Below the pieces are notes generated by a model. The model did not search any database. It was given only the letters and a program-made list of their open reading frames with translations, and was not told where the DNA came from. From contig NC_056408.1 of the NCBI RefSeq assembly GCF_905147365.1, positions 9,424,001 through 9,488,000 on the forward strand: 64,000 nucleotides of DNA, read 5' to 3'. Positions 44,100 to 55,953 of the stretch are shown one piece after another (positions within the stretch are counted from its first letter, which is position 1; the number at the start of each line of letters is the position of its first letter). The position numbers and the translations under genes are program-made. The stretch is from Aricia agestis. Lineage: Eukaryota > Arthropoda > Insecta > Lepidoptera > Lycaenidae.

Positions 44100-45765
44100 A
44101 TATATATTTTATTGCTATCTGTCGAAACCAATATTGGTCTCACCCGCAGACGGGGGTATTTTTTTTTTTGAATTTGGTTCTAGTTAGATTTCCCAGATTC
44201 TAATTGGAATGATGTTAATTTAAATTAACAATCATAAAGTATATTAAATAGTCTTTATTTTCTTCTAACTTTGTGTCTGACTAAATATAAAAATGAATCT
44301 AGCAAAGAACTTTAAAAAAAAAGCTAATGTAAAATCTAAACAATTTTATGATTTTTATTTAAATAAAACAAAATTGGATTCTCAAATTGTATTTTATTTA
44401 CACTTCAGCACATTAGGTATAATATACAAACAAAACTTTACATGCCACCATACATTTTATTTACACAACACATGTTTTAAAATAATCACAAAGGTCAGCC
44501 ACTTGAATGAACCCTCAAAAGTGGGTGTCACATTTCTACAAACAACTAAATGACTAATGCTTCTATGGACACAGATGTTTTGTTTATAGTAAGTTGAGTA
44601 TATTATTTACTTAATACAAAAGCATCACAAAGCTACAATAAATATATCTTGAGTAGGGGATAGAAATAAAATAACATAAAAACTTGTGTGAAAATCAGAT
44701 CTTTATTAAAACATTATTTTTAGCGTGCCTATCAACACTACCAGAAATATTATATATTTTCTAAGATATAGATAGAACATACGTTCAAACAAATCGATAG
44801 ATTACGACATACACGGAGGTCAATGACTTTATAATGGCCGCCTTTATGTGTCAACAATAGGAAGTGCGATCGTATTTTATTGAAATATAAACTTGTATGA
44901 TTGAAATACATCCCCCCACTGAATTTATCCAAAACTTAATAAGTTGTTTGTCTTGAATATAACATTTACTTATGTTTTCAATAATACCTTAGTTGTAAAG
45001 ATGACAATAAAATCACGTTCGCGGTTTGTCAGTTGATAATTTTACCGTCACATACATATTTTTATCGAATTTTAATGAAAATCTGGTATAATGAGTATAA
45101 ATAATAAATCATTACTAACGCTTCCATAGTTTATTTCACTTGGTTTATAAAAATCAATGCGAACACGCCGAAATTTTTCACCTAAATGTATGACGTTAGT
45201 CACTGTAAATAGTCATTTTTCATTGACATTTAACTTTTTTATTTTGTACCAAGCCGAGCGTGGTAAAGACACCACAGATAAGCTCCTTTCTTTTTCTTTT
45301 TAATTGCAATGCGGCACTAAGGGGCAAATGCCTTGAAGCCATACAATTTGAGCGTGTAATTTGACCCGGTGCCATTCCAGTGACGGGCGGCAGCCGCTGA
45401 CAGGGGTTTTTCCCATATTCCAGTGAGCGGAATGCCGCACTATAGGGGATATTAGAAAATTACGTAAACGGTAAACCACAGAAATATTTTTCACTTTGAC
45501 ACATAAACTTTTTTTTTTGTTAATTCGTCCCGGTCGGGACAGGCAAAGGGAGCGTTGCCCATACAGCCAACACATAAACAACAGATGCTATAGGTGAAAA
45601 TGACGTTAGTGACAGTGTTACCATAACCATTTTTGGAATAAAAAGCCAGTCTCATCTTTCGCTAGCCAGACTCTAGTATAGTAGATTACGGTCCCAAGTA
45701 TTATTTATTGAACAAAAATATTAAATGTACAGCATTGACTTTCCTACGATTTTATTATATTAAAT
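44100..45765. other. Gene-free stretch
   Basis: An 86-codon plus-strand frame at 44293-44553 (MNLAKNFKKKANVKSKQF...) is Lys/Asn/Phe-rich, as AT-rich chance frames are, and no family was recognised. 45240-45600 contains a diverged inverted repeat around AAGCCGAGCGTGG and the CAGTGACGGGCGGCAG / TCCAGTGAGCGGAATG parts. No supported exon. Confidence 0.35.
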
Positions 45766-47706
45766 AGATGTTCCGCGCGGCTTCGTTTGCGTAATTTAGG
45801 AATTTCACGCGACCGTACATTTATAAGCAAAAAAATAGCCTATGTCCCTTAACGTGGTCTATTCTTCATGTTAGCCAAATAACATAAAAATTGCTCCAGT
45901 AGTTCTTAAGAATCTTAAGATAATAAGCAATTTCATATAATTTCCCCCGTTTTTCCACATTTTCCTCTATTTCTTAGCTTCTATTAGTCGTAGAATAATA
46001 AAATATAGCCTATGACCTTCCTCGATAAATAGGCTATCTAACACTGAAAGAATTTTTCAAATCGGACCAGTAGTTCCTGAGATTAGCGCGTTCAAATAAG
46101 CCCTTTCAAATAATTTCCCCCCGTTTTTTCTACACTTTCCTCTATTTCTTCGCTCTTATTAGTCTTAGCTTGATAAAATATAGCCTATAACCTTCCTCAA
46201 CAAATGGGCTATCTAACACTGAAAGATTTTTTTAAATCGGACCAGTAGTTCCTGAGATTAGCGCGTTCAAATAAGCCCTTTCATATAATTTCCCCCGTTT
46301 TTTTCACATTTTTCACTATTTCTTCGCTCTTATTAGTTTTAGCGTGATAAAATATAGCCATAGCCTTCCTCAATCAATGGGCTATCTAACACTGAGAGAA
46401 TTTTTCAAATCAGACCAGTAGTTCCTGAGATTAGCGCGTTCAAATAAGCCCTTTCATATAATTTCCCCCGTTTTTTCCACATTTTCCTCAATTTCTTCGT
46501 TTCTATTAGTCTTAGCGTGATAAATATAGCCTATAGCCTTCCCCGATAAATGGGCTATCTAACACTGAAAGAATTTTTAATTCGGACCAGTAGTTCCTGA
46601 GATTAGCGCGTTCAAACAAACAAAGTAACAAACTGCAGAATTATAATATTAATAGTAATAGATATAAGATAGTTCTCCTCCATCTATCCTCCATAGCCGA
46701 GACACAGAATCACTGGGACCTGGGTTAATACCAATATATTTTGAAAAATATAACTTAAAATAGCTGAAATAAAAGCTGCTAAATGATTTAAAATTTACCC
46801 TGTTGCTACTGTAGCGCCACCCTAATTTAACGCATTTCAGCGGACACTTTTTACATACAGAGTATGGAGCAACGAATACTATAGTACTCACAAGGAGGTA
46901 TGGAGTGTAGATGGAGGAGAATTATCTCTTAAATGTTTTCATCGTTGCCTGTTCTAGTAAGTATAACAATAGATCGAATTTAGTCAGAATTCCCTGTAGA
47001 CCAGTCCAAAACCAGAATAATGTGATCGAATCAACCCAATATTACGCGGATGCGATCAGTACAAAGGCTCTAGAAGAGCAACCAGTCTCTAGAAACCGGC
47101 CAAGAAAGGCTATAGGCTATATTTTATCACGCTAATACTAATAGGAGAAAAGAAATAGAGGAAAATGTGGAAAAAACGGGGGAAATTATTTGAAAGGGCT
47201 TATTTGAACGCGCTAATCTCAGTAACTACTGATCCGATTTAAAAAATTCTTTCAATGCTAGATAGCCATTTATCGAGAAGGCTATAGGCTATATTTTATT
47301 ACGCTAAGACTAATAAGAGCGAAGAAATAGAGGAAAGTGTGGAAAAAATGGGGAAATTATTTGAAAGGGCTTATTTGAACGCGCTCATCTCAGGAACTAC
47401 TGGTCCAATTTGAAAAATTATTTCAGTGTTAGATAGCCCATTCATCGAGGAAGGCTATAGGCTATATTTTATCACGCTAAGACTAATAGGAGCGAAGAAA
47501 TAGAGGAAAATGTGAAAAAAAACGGAGGAAATTATTTAAAATTGCTTATTATCTTATGAAACTACTGGAGCAATTTTTATGTTATTTAGCACACATGAAG
47601 AATAGACCACGTGGAAGGACAAAGGTTTCTTTTTTTTGCGGAAAAATGTACGGTTTCCGTGACATTCCTAAATTACGCGGGCGAAGCCACGCGGAACATC
47701 TAGTTT
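45766..47706. mobile_element. Foldback element with tandem-repeat arms
   Basis: The outer ends are inverted (AGATGTTCCGCGCGGCTTCG left; GAAGCCACGCGGAACATCT right). The left arm (45766-46645) holds about five tandem units of 171-175 bp, each with CCAGTAGTTCCTGAGATTAG, AATAATTTCCCCCG and GGCTATCTAACACTGAAAG; the right arm (47095-47706) holds about three inverted units of 165-171 bp. A unique centre of about 450 bp separates the arms and contains another MITE. Long inverted arms made of direct repeats are the layout of Drosophila Foldback (FB) elements. Confidence 0.7.
46665..46928. mobile_element. MITE nested in the foldback centre
   Basis: Ends GATAGTTCTCCTCCATCTAT and TAGATGGAGGAGAATTATCT form the TIR of a ~264-bp element with no coding capacity. 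It supplies most of the central loop of 45766-47706. Confidence 0.65.
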
Positions 47707-48219
47707 TTAATAATTTTTCTATTTTTGTATCAAAATCGCGGTTCACAGACTACAATATCCACCTACTTACCAAGTAATAATAGTATAGTATAGCTCTTAT
47801 AGTTTCAGAGAAAAGTGACTGTGACATACGGTCAGACAGACAGACAGACAGACATGAAGAATCTATAAGGGGTCAGTTTTTTGCCATTTGGCTACGGAAT
47901 CCTAAAAATGCCCCTTGTTCTTTACAGTTGCACATTTACTGCATATTTTCTCTTTCTATAAATGAAAAAAGTATTATAGTAATAAATTTTTATTTAAACT
48001 ATATTTTATTAAGTATCTGAGATCTGGAATAACAGTCATGACTGGACTTTATCTTATAAGGAAGTATTATGTTTGTTTTATCTTCTAAGCATGCAATTTT
48101 TTTCATCTGGTTTGTGCTAATATAATTTAAAACTTTACCAGTTACAACAAAAATACAATCATGATTTTAAAATATTTTAGGAATTTATAGTAGTTTCTAT
48201 TTAATTATAGTAACAATAA

Positions 48220-48225
48220 TTTATT
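48220..48225 (-). terminator. Polyadenylation signal of VCPKMT
   Basis: AATAAA on the minus strand, about 115 bases after the VCPKMT stop codon. It is the nearest canonical signal seen. Confidence 0.5.
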
Positions 48226-48339
48226 AGTACAGGAATGTATTAGCATTTGTGGATACAAATGCATATATTTTAATCTATATCAATTAATCTAAAGCATCTG
48301 TTATCATCCAAAAGCTTAGAAGTCATAACTATACAAATA

Positions 48340-50078
48340 TCATTTTTTTATAATTTTTAGTAGTAATATATCAGAACTTCTGTAGTTGACATGTTGTTGT
48401 TCCTCAGGTATTTTTTCGATGAAGAAAAATTCTGACAATTTTTCATAAAAAACACTCCATAGTTTCTTTTGTATGTCAGAATCTCTTAATTCTTGAGTTA
48501 AATATATAGTCGGCTTCTTGTTTATTGTGTTATTGAGACACTTGAGTGTTTCTATAAGTGGATTTATAGCCTGAAATGATGAATTGAAATATTAATCCAT
48601 TGGAGATTTTAAATACATTTTCTAAGCGCTCTTACAGACGAACGGCACGTGTCGGCGGCAGTTGACGGCACGTGTCGGCGGCAGTTGACGGCAGCCGACG
48701 GCAGTCGTTGACAGTTTATGATGCTTGCAGGGGGCCTACCATGACCTTTCCTAAGACAATCATGTTTCCAGAACACTTTGTTGTAAGATTACAATAACAT
48801 TACCATACTCACTTTTTAAATATTATAATATTACTAAAAAAACACTAAAAATGTTAAACATTGTTAAATCCGCTGTGAAATATCAACTTTTTAAGATCGC
48901 TAGCTTAACGTTAAAGTAATTATTGCTTATCTGTCAAATGTCGTGTCGCTTAGTAGAGGTGGTGGTAGGCCCCCAGTTGTGACGTACCGCCTAAAGGTAA
49001 GCGGCCACAGGTCGGTATCATACGCAATGGACGTCTCGCATCAAACGGATATTTTTTTCACAGTTCGTCCGCTGAATCGGCAGCGTACGGATTACCGACT
49101 AGCCTAGTAAATGAATGCTCAATAGGGGGGTGTGGATGGAATAGTCGAAATCAGAAATTTTGACTTAGGAACTTTGTTTGGACTAATTTGAAGATAAACA
49201 TACTGGCTAGTCAGTAATCCGTATGCTGCCGATACAGTGGACAGACGTCCGTTGCGTACGATACTGACCTGTGGATGCTTACCTTTACGCTCTACGTCAC
49301 AACTGCAGGCGTGATAAACTTTCGACGGCCGACGCCGACGCGTGCCGCCGACACGTGCCGTTCGTCTGTAAGCGCTCTAATAAACTGTCTTGTCATTTGG
49401 AGGTTTAAGTTTTATGCAAAAACTAATCTATAAACAAAAAAATTTACAGTAATATCTTCCTATATTAACTAACCTAAAAAATTCAAGTAAATGGTAAATA
49501 TAAGTGCATTTAAATTGAAAAAGATATACTAACATCTTCATAATAAACACAATCAGCCATAACAATCATATCAAATTCTTGCTTCTGTATTTCAGAGTTG
49601 GTATCACCCCATACTAAGGACTCTGCAATAGCGTAACCTCCCATGCTGCCAATTTTTGACTTGTTTTCAGCAATATTAAGCCGTAGCAATGGTAAGGCTT
49701 CCGGTAGATCTGTTAGAGTAACTTGGGCCCTAAAAATTAAAAATAAAATAAAAAGTGCTAACAAACTAATAATTATATAATATTATGACTATAGTTGTAA
49801 TTCACACTTATGTGAGAAACATACCCTAAAGTAGCAGCGGTTAAGCCCACTACTCCCAGTCCTGAACCTAATTCTAAAACTCTTACACCACTCAAAAAAT
49901 CTGGTTTGCTTTGGCACATAGTTTCGAGATACTTAGCCAAAACGAGAGATGCATCCCAAACTACACAATTAACGTCACCTTCAAGTTTTTGGAAAATTTT
50001 TAACGTCTTTAAACACACTTCGATATCAATTTCTCTTGGAAATAAGTCGTTGAGCTGAAAAGTCGACCTGTGTGACAT
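48340..50078 (-). CDS. VCPKMT: Protein-lysine N-methyltransferase METTL21D (VCP-KMT)
   Basis: Three coding exons, 50078-49825, 49729-49534 and 48570-48340, join in phase to 226 residues, close to the ~229 of the human protein. The S-adenosylmethionine site is ELGSGLGVVGL (motif I), followed by AQVTLTDLPEAL with the acidic residue of motif post I. The family signature DCVYYED, then AINPLIETLK, spans the second splice junction. The C-terminus reads YRSSDILLLKIIKK, matching the METTL21D end. The enzyme trimethylates a lysine of the AAA ATPase VCP/p97. Divergent to ATP6AP2. The second intron contains a nested pair of TIR elements. Assignment to METTL21D rather than another METTL21 is by length and C-terminus. 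Confidence 0.85.
48623..49379. mobile_element. TIR element in VCPKMT intron, with a nested one
   Basis: Outer ends AGCGCTCTTACAGACGAACG and CGTTCGTCTGTAAGCGCT bound a 757-bp element; the left arm carries a partial duplication of GGCACGTGTCGGCGGCAGTT. Inside, 48974-49305 has its own inverted ends (CAGTTGTGACGTACCGCCTA left; CGCTCTACGTCACAACTG right) and further complementary segments. Both are non-coding. It was likely formed by insertion of one MITE into another. Confidence 0.75.
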
Positions 50079-50628
50079 TTTATTCTGATTTTACAAGTGC
50101 GTTTGGTTATTTAAGCTTTCACTTTATTTTTCTATGTGATGTTAGTATTCCCCTTCAAAATATGTTTTAATAATATGTTTTCTTTAATTAATTTAACTTA
50201 GATCTGTTTTTTTATTTTCTACGACTTCGTTGTTTACTTTTTCATCATTTTCTAACTGTCAAATCACTGTCAAAACAGTCAAATTCAAATGTCAATTGCT
50301 ATCCACCATGGTGAAAATGTAACTTTTTTTAATCAAGGCCAAAGAGTTTTATATAGGATATAGGCATAAATGAGTAGGTACCTATTGTCATTTGTCGCGA
50401 ACTGCGAAGAACTGTACGAAATTACTCATTACTTGTGTCATTACTTTCGAGTTTATTTCACTTTTCCTGATAGTTCATAGTTTTTAACTCGAAACTTCTT
50501 ACAAAAATCCATACTACTAATAATAATTATTATGATAAATTATCTCGCCTTCGCAAATTAGATTTTTTGAAACTAGTAACACCTTGAATTTTGATCATAT
50601 GACAGTCAGCTACTCAGTTTCATTCACT
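50079..50628. promoter_or_regulatory. Divergent promoter region, VCPKMT and ATP6AP2
   Basis: 550 bp between the two start codons. It is AT-rich, without repeats known from elsewhere in the window, and has no obvious TATA box close to either start. A TTTGACAGTGATTTGACAGT-like duplication on the minus strand (plus strand 50257-50290: CTGTCAAATCACTGTCAAAA) could be a regulatory direct repeat. Shared regulation is inferred from the geometry only. Confidence 0.5.
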
Positions 50629-53600
50629 ATGGGTGTGAAAATGGCTCTCTTTTGGATAACAATTGTTATATCCATAATTGGTAAGTAATTGCCTACATTT
50701 TAATGATTTTGTATCGCTTTCATGTACTTATAATCCTTTTTTACAGGATCCCATGCTGCAGGCGAGCTAAGTATACTGCATAGCCCACAATCCTTGAAGT
50801 TTTCGGGTTCCAGTGAGGTTCCAGAGAGCTTATTAAAAGAAGTCTTTTCAGCTTCTTTGGGATTATCTGTTGAGGAGGTAACTAATTCTCGCATATTAAA
50901 CACAGTGTATATTCGTATGACACCCTAATTTCAATTTTTGCCTTTCATTTTGCCATATTTTAGTCGATGGTTTGTTCGTGAACTTTAAAGATCAGAGTTT
51001 TATAATATGCCTCAATTGATTAAGGGCTAAGAAACGGTAGAAAACTGTGTGTATTATCTATATTCAGTCCTAGAGATTAGAGAATTTGAATAAGGCCCTG
51101 ATTTGAATCTTGACTATGATAGTGGAATGGTGCTTAGATCATAGTCAAGCCTTATGTTGGCCCTAAGTGTACTAATTTTTAGTATGAAATGTAAAATCTT
51201 GCAAATTCTAATAATCTTAATATACATTTGACAGAATTCTGACTGGAATGGACTGTCTCTTGTTGATCCCTTCAATACCCCAGAAGCTGTTGTGGAGGTG
51301 CATGTCGATGGTATTACATCACTGGGAGAAAATGTAAGAAAATAATCCATAGCTTATACCCTAAGGTGTTTTGACAGTAAACTACTCAACAGCACTTTGA
51401 ATCTTAAACCAAACAACAATGTTGAAACTTAAACCAAACAACAGTACTATTGAATCTCACGATGATCTCTATGGCTCAGTTGGTGGGCTGTTGGTAGCTC
51501 AAGCCGGGGGTCGCGGGTTCAGATCCCGCCGAAAAAGTTTTCTAAGTTCCTGGGTCATGGATGTGTATTAAATATGTGTATCATATAATAAAAATCTTAA
51601 ATATAATAATATGTATAGTACTTATAAAAGTATTAAATATATTTCCATTGTCTGGTACCCGTAACACAAGTCCTTCAGGTACTTATCCATAGATATTATT
51701 ATCATTATTGAATACATAATCTTCTCTAAATCGATCTTGAAAATCTTTATTGCCATTATTGCCAATCTGCCATTAAAGGTAATGTAAGGCAAATAAATTA
51801 AGTTATGTATGTGACAAAAACTTTGTCTATACTCTATAGCTATACAATTATTTTACTTTGAGTATATTCTGTGCTTCAAGCAACAACACAAGCAAAATCT
51901 ATGTTTTATAATCATTTGTATGCCCAGTAAAGCTTTATTATACTTAATAAACTTAAAATACATATTTTAAACTCATTATTACACTCATTACACAATGTGA
52001 TGTGCTAACTTGTGGTTTCAGAATGGAATGAAAGCCAAAAACTATCCCTTGGTTGTGGATGAATATGTTCCTGACACCTATGAAGCTCTTGAGCACAGAA
52101 TAAACCAACGTTTCAACAACCGTGGAAACAAATTGGTTAATGCCAAGCTTTCTGATCCCGAGGATGTAAGTTGTGTTACTGCTCCAACGTGATAAATGAT
52201 TTCAAGATCTTTCAATAATTTTATTGTGCAATGTGTTTTTTTAGCTGATTTCTTTGTCGAGTGTCTTTGGAGAGATTGTGCCTCCCAAAGTGAGCAAGCA
52301 GTCGTTGCAACACCTCAAACTTGATTCATATGAAGAAGATTATCTGTTCCTGTATGAGTTGGAAGTCCTAAAGTCTATCACTGCTAAGGTAATATGGAAT
52401 ACAAATTTTTTTTTCATATTAATGTGTGGTATCTCCAGTTTAAATGTTATTTTTTGAATAATGGTTCATTTACAGAAAATATTACAGTACTAATGTTTTT
52501 TAGGTTAAATCAGGAGTACTGAATGCTGACAATGTGATAGATTTCTATTACTTTAAATTCACTTCTCTGCATGCACTCTCCGATTACCATGGCCCTAACT
52601 CTCTACAAACTAAGGAAGCTAAGAAATTATTAAGTAAGTATTGATAATAAATTGTGAAAATTGTTACCCAACTTTATGCATAACTATTATATATAGAAAT
52701 AGAACTTTTAAGTGACTACTGGCGGCCGACTATGGCCGTATTGTGTATTTATTTTTAAAGAATAATTATGATCTTACATACAATAATTATTGCTATATGG
52801 TTAAATAATGTCATATTATCTGCCACAGATTTTTTATAAAACAGAAAGCACTAGTAAAGACTGTGGAATTTGCATGACACCGTATTATATATATTTTTTG
52901 AAACCACACATTACTAAAAGATAGTAAACAACTACAATCTAGATGATGAAACTGCGTCTAGAACAACCATACATTTTAATGCAACACTGTTCTATGGTCT
53001 TTCCTAGAACGCAAAGTATTTTCATACAAATATTCAACTAAATTGGTTCAGTGGTTTAAGCGTGAAGAGCACTGACCACCATTATACAAGTACGCTGGAG
53101 TCTGGACTAATGATACCCTTTGAAATGACAGCTATTTTTTGTGACTATTTGAAGCGGAATCAGCTCTCCGAGTGTTAGGGATAGGATTTAGGAACTAAAT
53201 TTGACGTAAAAATGATGTTTGAAAAAGAAGTTTCTACAACCAATAGCGATTGAGCGGCCATTTGCAAGTTACGTCAGATTTAGTTCTCTTCCCGAATATT
53301 GGGGGAGCTGATTCCGCTTCAAATAGGCACAAAATACATCTGGGTATCAGTCCAGTCCAGCGTGAATAATGGAGGTCAGTGGTGAAGAGGCAACAGCTTT
53401 AGAAATTGTCATGATTCATGAACTACACCTATCAATCATAGAAAATTAGAAACAGATAAAGACTTACTTGTGTTATTTTGCAGGTGAGGCTTTGAGAGAT
53501 TTGAGCAAAGCATTCTCCAAGGCTTATGATGGTTCAGTACTATTCACAGTTGTCACCACTGACTTTGTGCACACTCGCAGAACAGTGAGAGCTGCTCCTC

Positions 53601-54509
53601 GGGATGTTATGGAGGACATACAGGTAAAAATATCTTATACTAAATGTAGTAATTGTATAGTATTGGGACAATGGATGAAAGAGTAGCAGTTCACATATTG
53701 GAACAAAAATATAGCTTTCGTTACAACAATGCAGGCTAATTTTCTGAATGCCTGACAAGGTTGATGATGATGAAGAGATGATGCGCCTCCACTTTATTCT
53801 TTCGCCAGTCGAGACCATAAAGTTAATATACCTAGTGGAATAGAGAAACAAAGGCCTGAGCAAGAGAGATGTCACTATCAGTAACACTGCATGGTAAAAA
53901 GAGACGTGTGATACATGACAGCAGCACCCTTTTTTTTGATGTCCAGTCGGCATGTGCCGCACGTTGACAATTTAATATCATAGAAATCATGTTCAATCAT
54001 GCTTGTGTAAGTGTATACATACACATATTTTTACACGCAGATGAAATCAATTTTGGTTTCGTATGACAGCTCGAGATTGTTGCTCTATTCCGCTAGGTAT
54101 ATTAACTTTATGGTCGAGACATTCTTTCCTCTCATTGTTTTACGAATTATTTTCTGATAGGGAGATTGTTGAGAAAAGTGCACACACTTAGGCTCTTTTA
54201 AATTATTCCAATCTAGTATGGTCTCTATTATACAGCTTTTTTTTATAGTGCTAAGACAGCTATTTACTATTAAAATTTATATGTACCACCAAATATCTGA
54301 ATATGTTAGTGAATTCATTTACATGATCTGGTTTTCAGAATGATAACTACTCTGCTGACTACTCTGCCATCTTCAACATTATTCTCTGGTTCGGAGTCAT
54401 TTTCACATTCGCCCTAGTAGCCATTGTTTACGCCATTATGGATATGGACCCAGGCAGGGATTCCATCATCTACAGAATGACCAACACCCGTATGAAGAAA
54501 GATAATTAA
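50629..54509 (+). CDS. ATP6AP2: ATP6AP2, (pro)renin receptor / V-ATPase accessory protein 2
   Basis: Eight exons (50629-50680, 50747-50877, 51235-51333, 52022-52165, 52245-52388, 52504-52633, 53484-53623, 54339-54509), all GT-AG and in phase, give 336 residues; the human protein has about 350. A signal peptide (MALFWITIVISIIGSHAAG) leads a luminal ectodomain, then a single membrane helix at about 291-314 and a short tail. The conserved tail MDPGRDSIIYRMTN is a family signature. R266-T-V-R269 fits a furin-type RxxR site where the ectodomain is cut. The C-terminus KKDN is a KKxx ER-retrieval type motif. The protein helps assemble the V-ATPase and links it to Wnt/PCP receptors. SINE and MITE insertions are confined to introns 3, 6 and 7. 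Confidence 0.95.
51461..51710 (+). repeat. tRNA-derived SINE in ATP6AP2 intron 3
   Basis: Head GATGATCTCTATGGCTCAGT with B box GGTTCAGATCC, body AAAAAGTTTTCTAAGTTCC and GGATGTGTATTAAATATG, and the GGTACCCGTAACACAAGTCC part shared with the reverse copy at 140-410. Same orientation as the gene. Confidence 0.8.
53070..53381. mobile_element. hAT-type MITE with 8-bp target duplication, ATP6AP2 intron 6
   Basis: TIRs CACTGACCACCATTAT and ATAATGGAGGTCAGTG end the 312-bp element. GTGAAGAG occurs directly outside both ends (53062-53069 and 53382-53389), an exact 8-bp target duplication as hAT transposases make. The internal halves are also largely inverted (GAAGCGGAATCAGCTC / GAGCTGATTCCGCTTC). Confidence 0.85.
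53814..54114. mobile_element. MITE with TIR (family A, copy 2), ATP6AP2 intron 7
   Basis: Ends CCATAAAGTTAATATACCTA and TAGGTATATTAACTTTATGG as in 3414-3732. Interior blocks AAAGAGACGTGTGATACATG and TGTGCCGCACGTTGACAATT are the reverse of that copy. Bordered on both sides by TCGAGA/TCGAGAC, a possible target duplication. Confidence 0.75.
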
Positions 54510-54671
54510 ATCTCGCACAACACTCTGCATACTAGTCATGCATAGTGCTTAGAAATACAAATTGTGCATTAAACATTTGTATTTAATTTCGTTATTCCAC
54601 TACAGATTATAAGTGATGTAGAAAATCCAATTCTAACTTATTTGATAAGTGTAAAATAGTATTATTGTTTC

Positions 54672-54677
54672 AATAAA
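54672..54677 (+). terminator. Polyadenylation signal of ATP6AP2
   Basis: AATAAA about 160 bases after the stop codon, followed by a T/G-rich stretch, the usual layout of a cleavage site. Confidence 0.7.
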
Positions 54678-55357
54678 CATTGTTCCAAAAAGTTTCATGA
54701 TGTTTTGATTATTTTACTTACAAGCCTCAGCTGTTTAAGGGCCGATTCACACCGGAATGGTAGGGCAGGAAAATAAGAAATGTCTCAGATCATATGGCCG
54801 AGGCGAAGTCGAGGTCAACAAACATGTGATCTAAGGCTTTCTTGTTTACTGCCCATGGTGCGTTTACCTACTATTTTTCTAATCGACGGAGGCGGATAAC
54901 AGTAACATCGGTAAGCACTAAGCGCAGCGGGAAGAAAGTGGACATTTTCCGCGCCGAACGAAAATATATTTAAGTAAATCCGTGTAAGTCATATCCAGTT
55001 AATTTCTTAAAAAATATGTAATGTTTAATAGCTTTGTGTAAAATTAAAAAAAAATACATCGTCAACAACCCATCTCTGAAGTAAAAAAAATTGTTTGTAA
55101 TTTTAATTAAATAAGTATATTTTCTTTGATAAACAGATTACATAGATAAGAGTATACATATTTGTATTTATTGTAATAAAGAAGTAAGAATAAAAATAAA
55201 ATAAAAAACTAAATAAGTTGTTTAGGTATTAAGATAAGTAGTTTAATTTTAGTTTTATTATTTTATTGATATCGTAATTATTATAAAATGATTTTTGTTG
55301 TTAATTAAAAAAATATATTACTTAATTTTAATTTTTTTTTCAAAAAAACGGGGGAGG

Positions 55358-55953
55358 TGTAGTGTGCGGCTCACCCTGCTTTACATATCCACTCCAAAAT
55401 GTTGATTTTTCAGCAATATTGTTTTTTTTAATAGATATTATTCTTGCAACTCTTTTATTTTAGTTAAAGTTCTCATTTAAACATTTTCATTTTTTTTTCA
55501 CTGAGTTTTTATTTGCACTTTTAACAGATTTGTATTTATTTATTTTTTAAGTCTCTACACTATTTATTTATTTTAAACCTACTTAATTTTATTTTATTTT
55601 TACGCACTAACGGCCGTTTTTAGTTCATATTTTTACTACTATAATTATTGTTATCCACATATTTACCACTATAATTATTGTCCACATTTCCAGTCACTAT
55701 AAATTTCACTTTTAACATAATATTATAGATAGTCTTATTTAGTTTCATAAAATTTTAAGTCCGTTTTTTATTCACTTTTACAGTCCCTGTATCCGCTGCT
55801 CAGCGCTGCCGCAAGGCAGCACTGGCAGGGTCGCCATGCAATGTGCAGGCTTGGGAGACTAATTGAAAACGAGCGAAATATGTTTAATAACAACTTAAGA
55901 ACTAATTACATTATCTTATATAGCTAATAGCAGGGAGGTGAGCCGCACACTAC
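55358..55953. mobile_element. Inverted-repeat element
   Basis: Ends TGTAGTGTGCGGCTCACCCT and GAGGTGAGCCGCACACTACA form an inverted repeat of about 25 bp around a T-rich, non-coding interior of ~550 bp. A CCCTGTATCCGCTGCTCAGC segment lies near its right part. No second copy was seen. Confidence 0.6.

Noticed and set aside
44293..44553. 86-codon plus-strand gene
   Set aside because: Lys/Asn/Phe-rich composition expected from AT-rich DNA, no family recognised, no confirmed splice partner.
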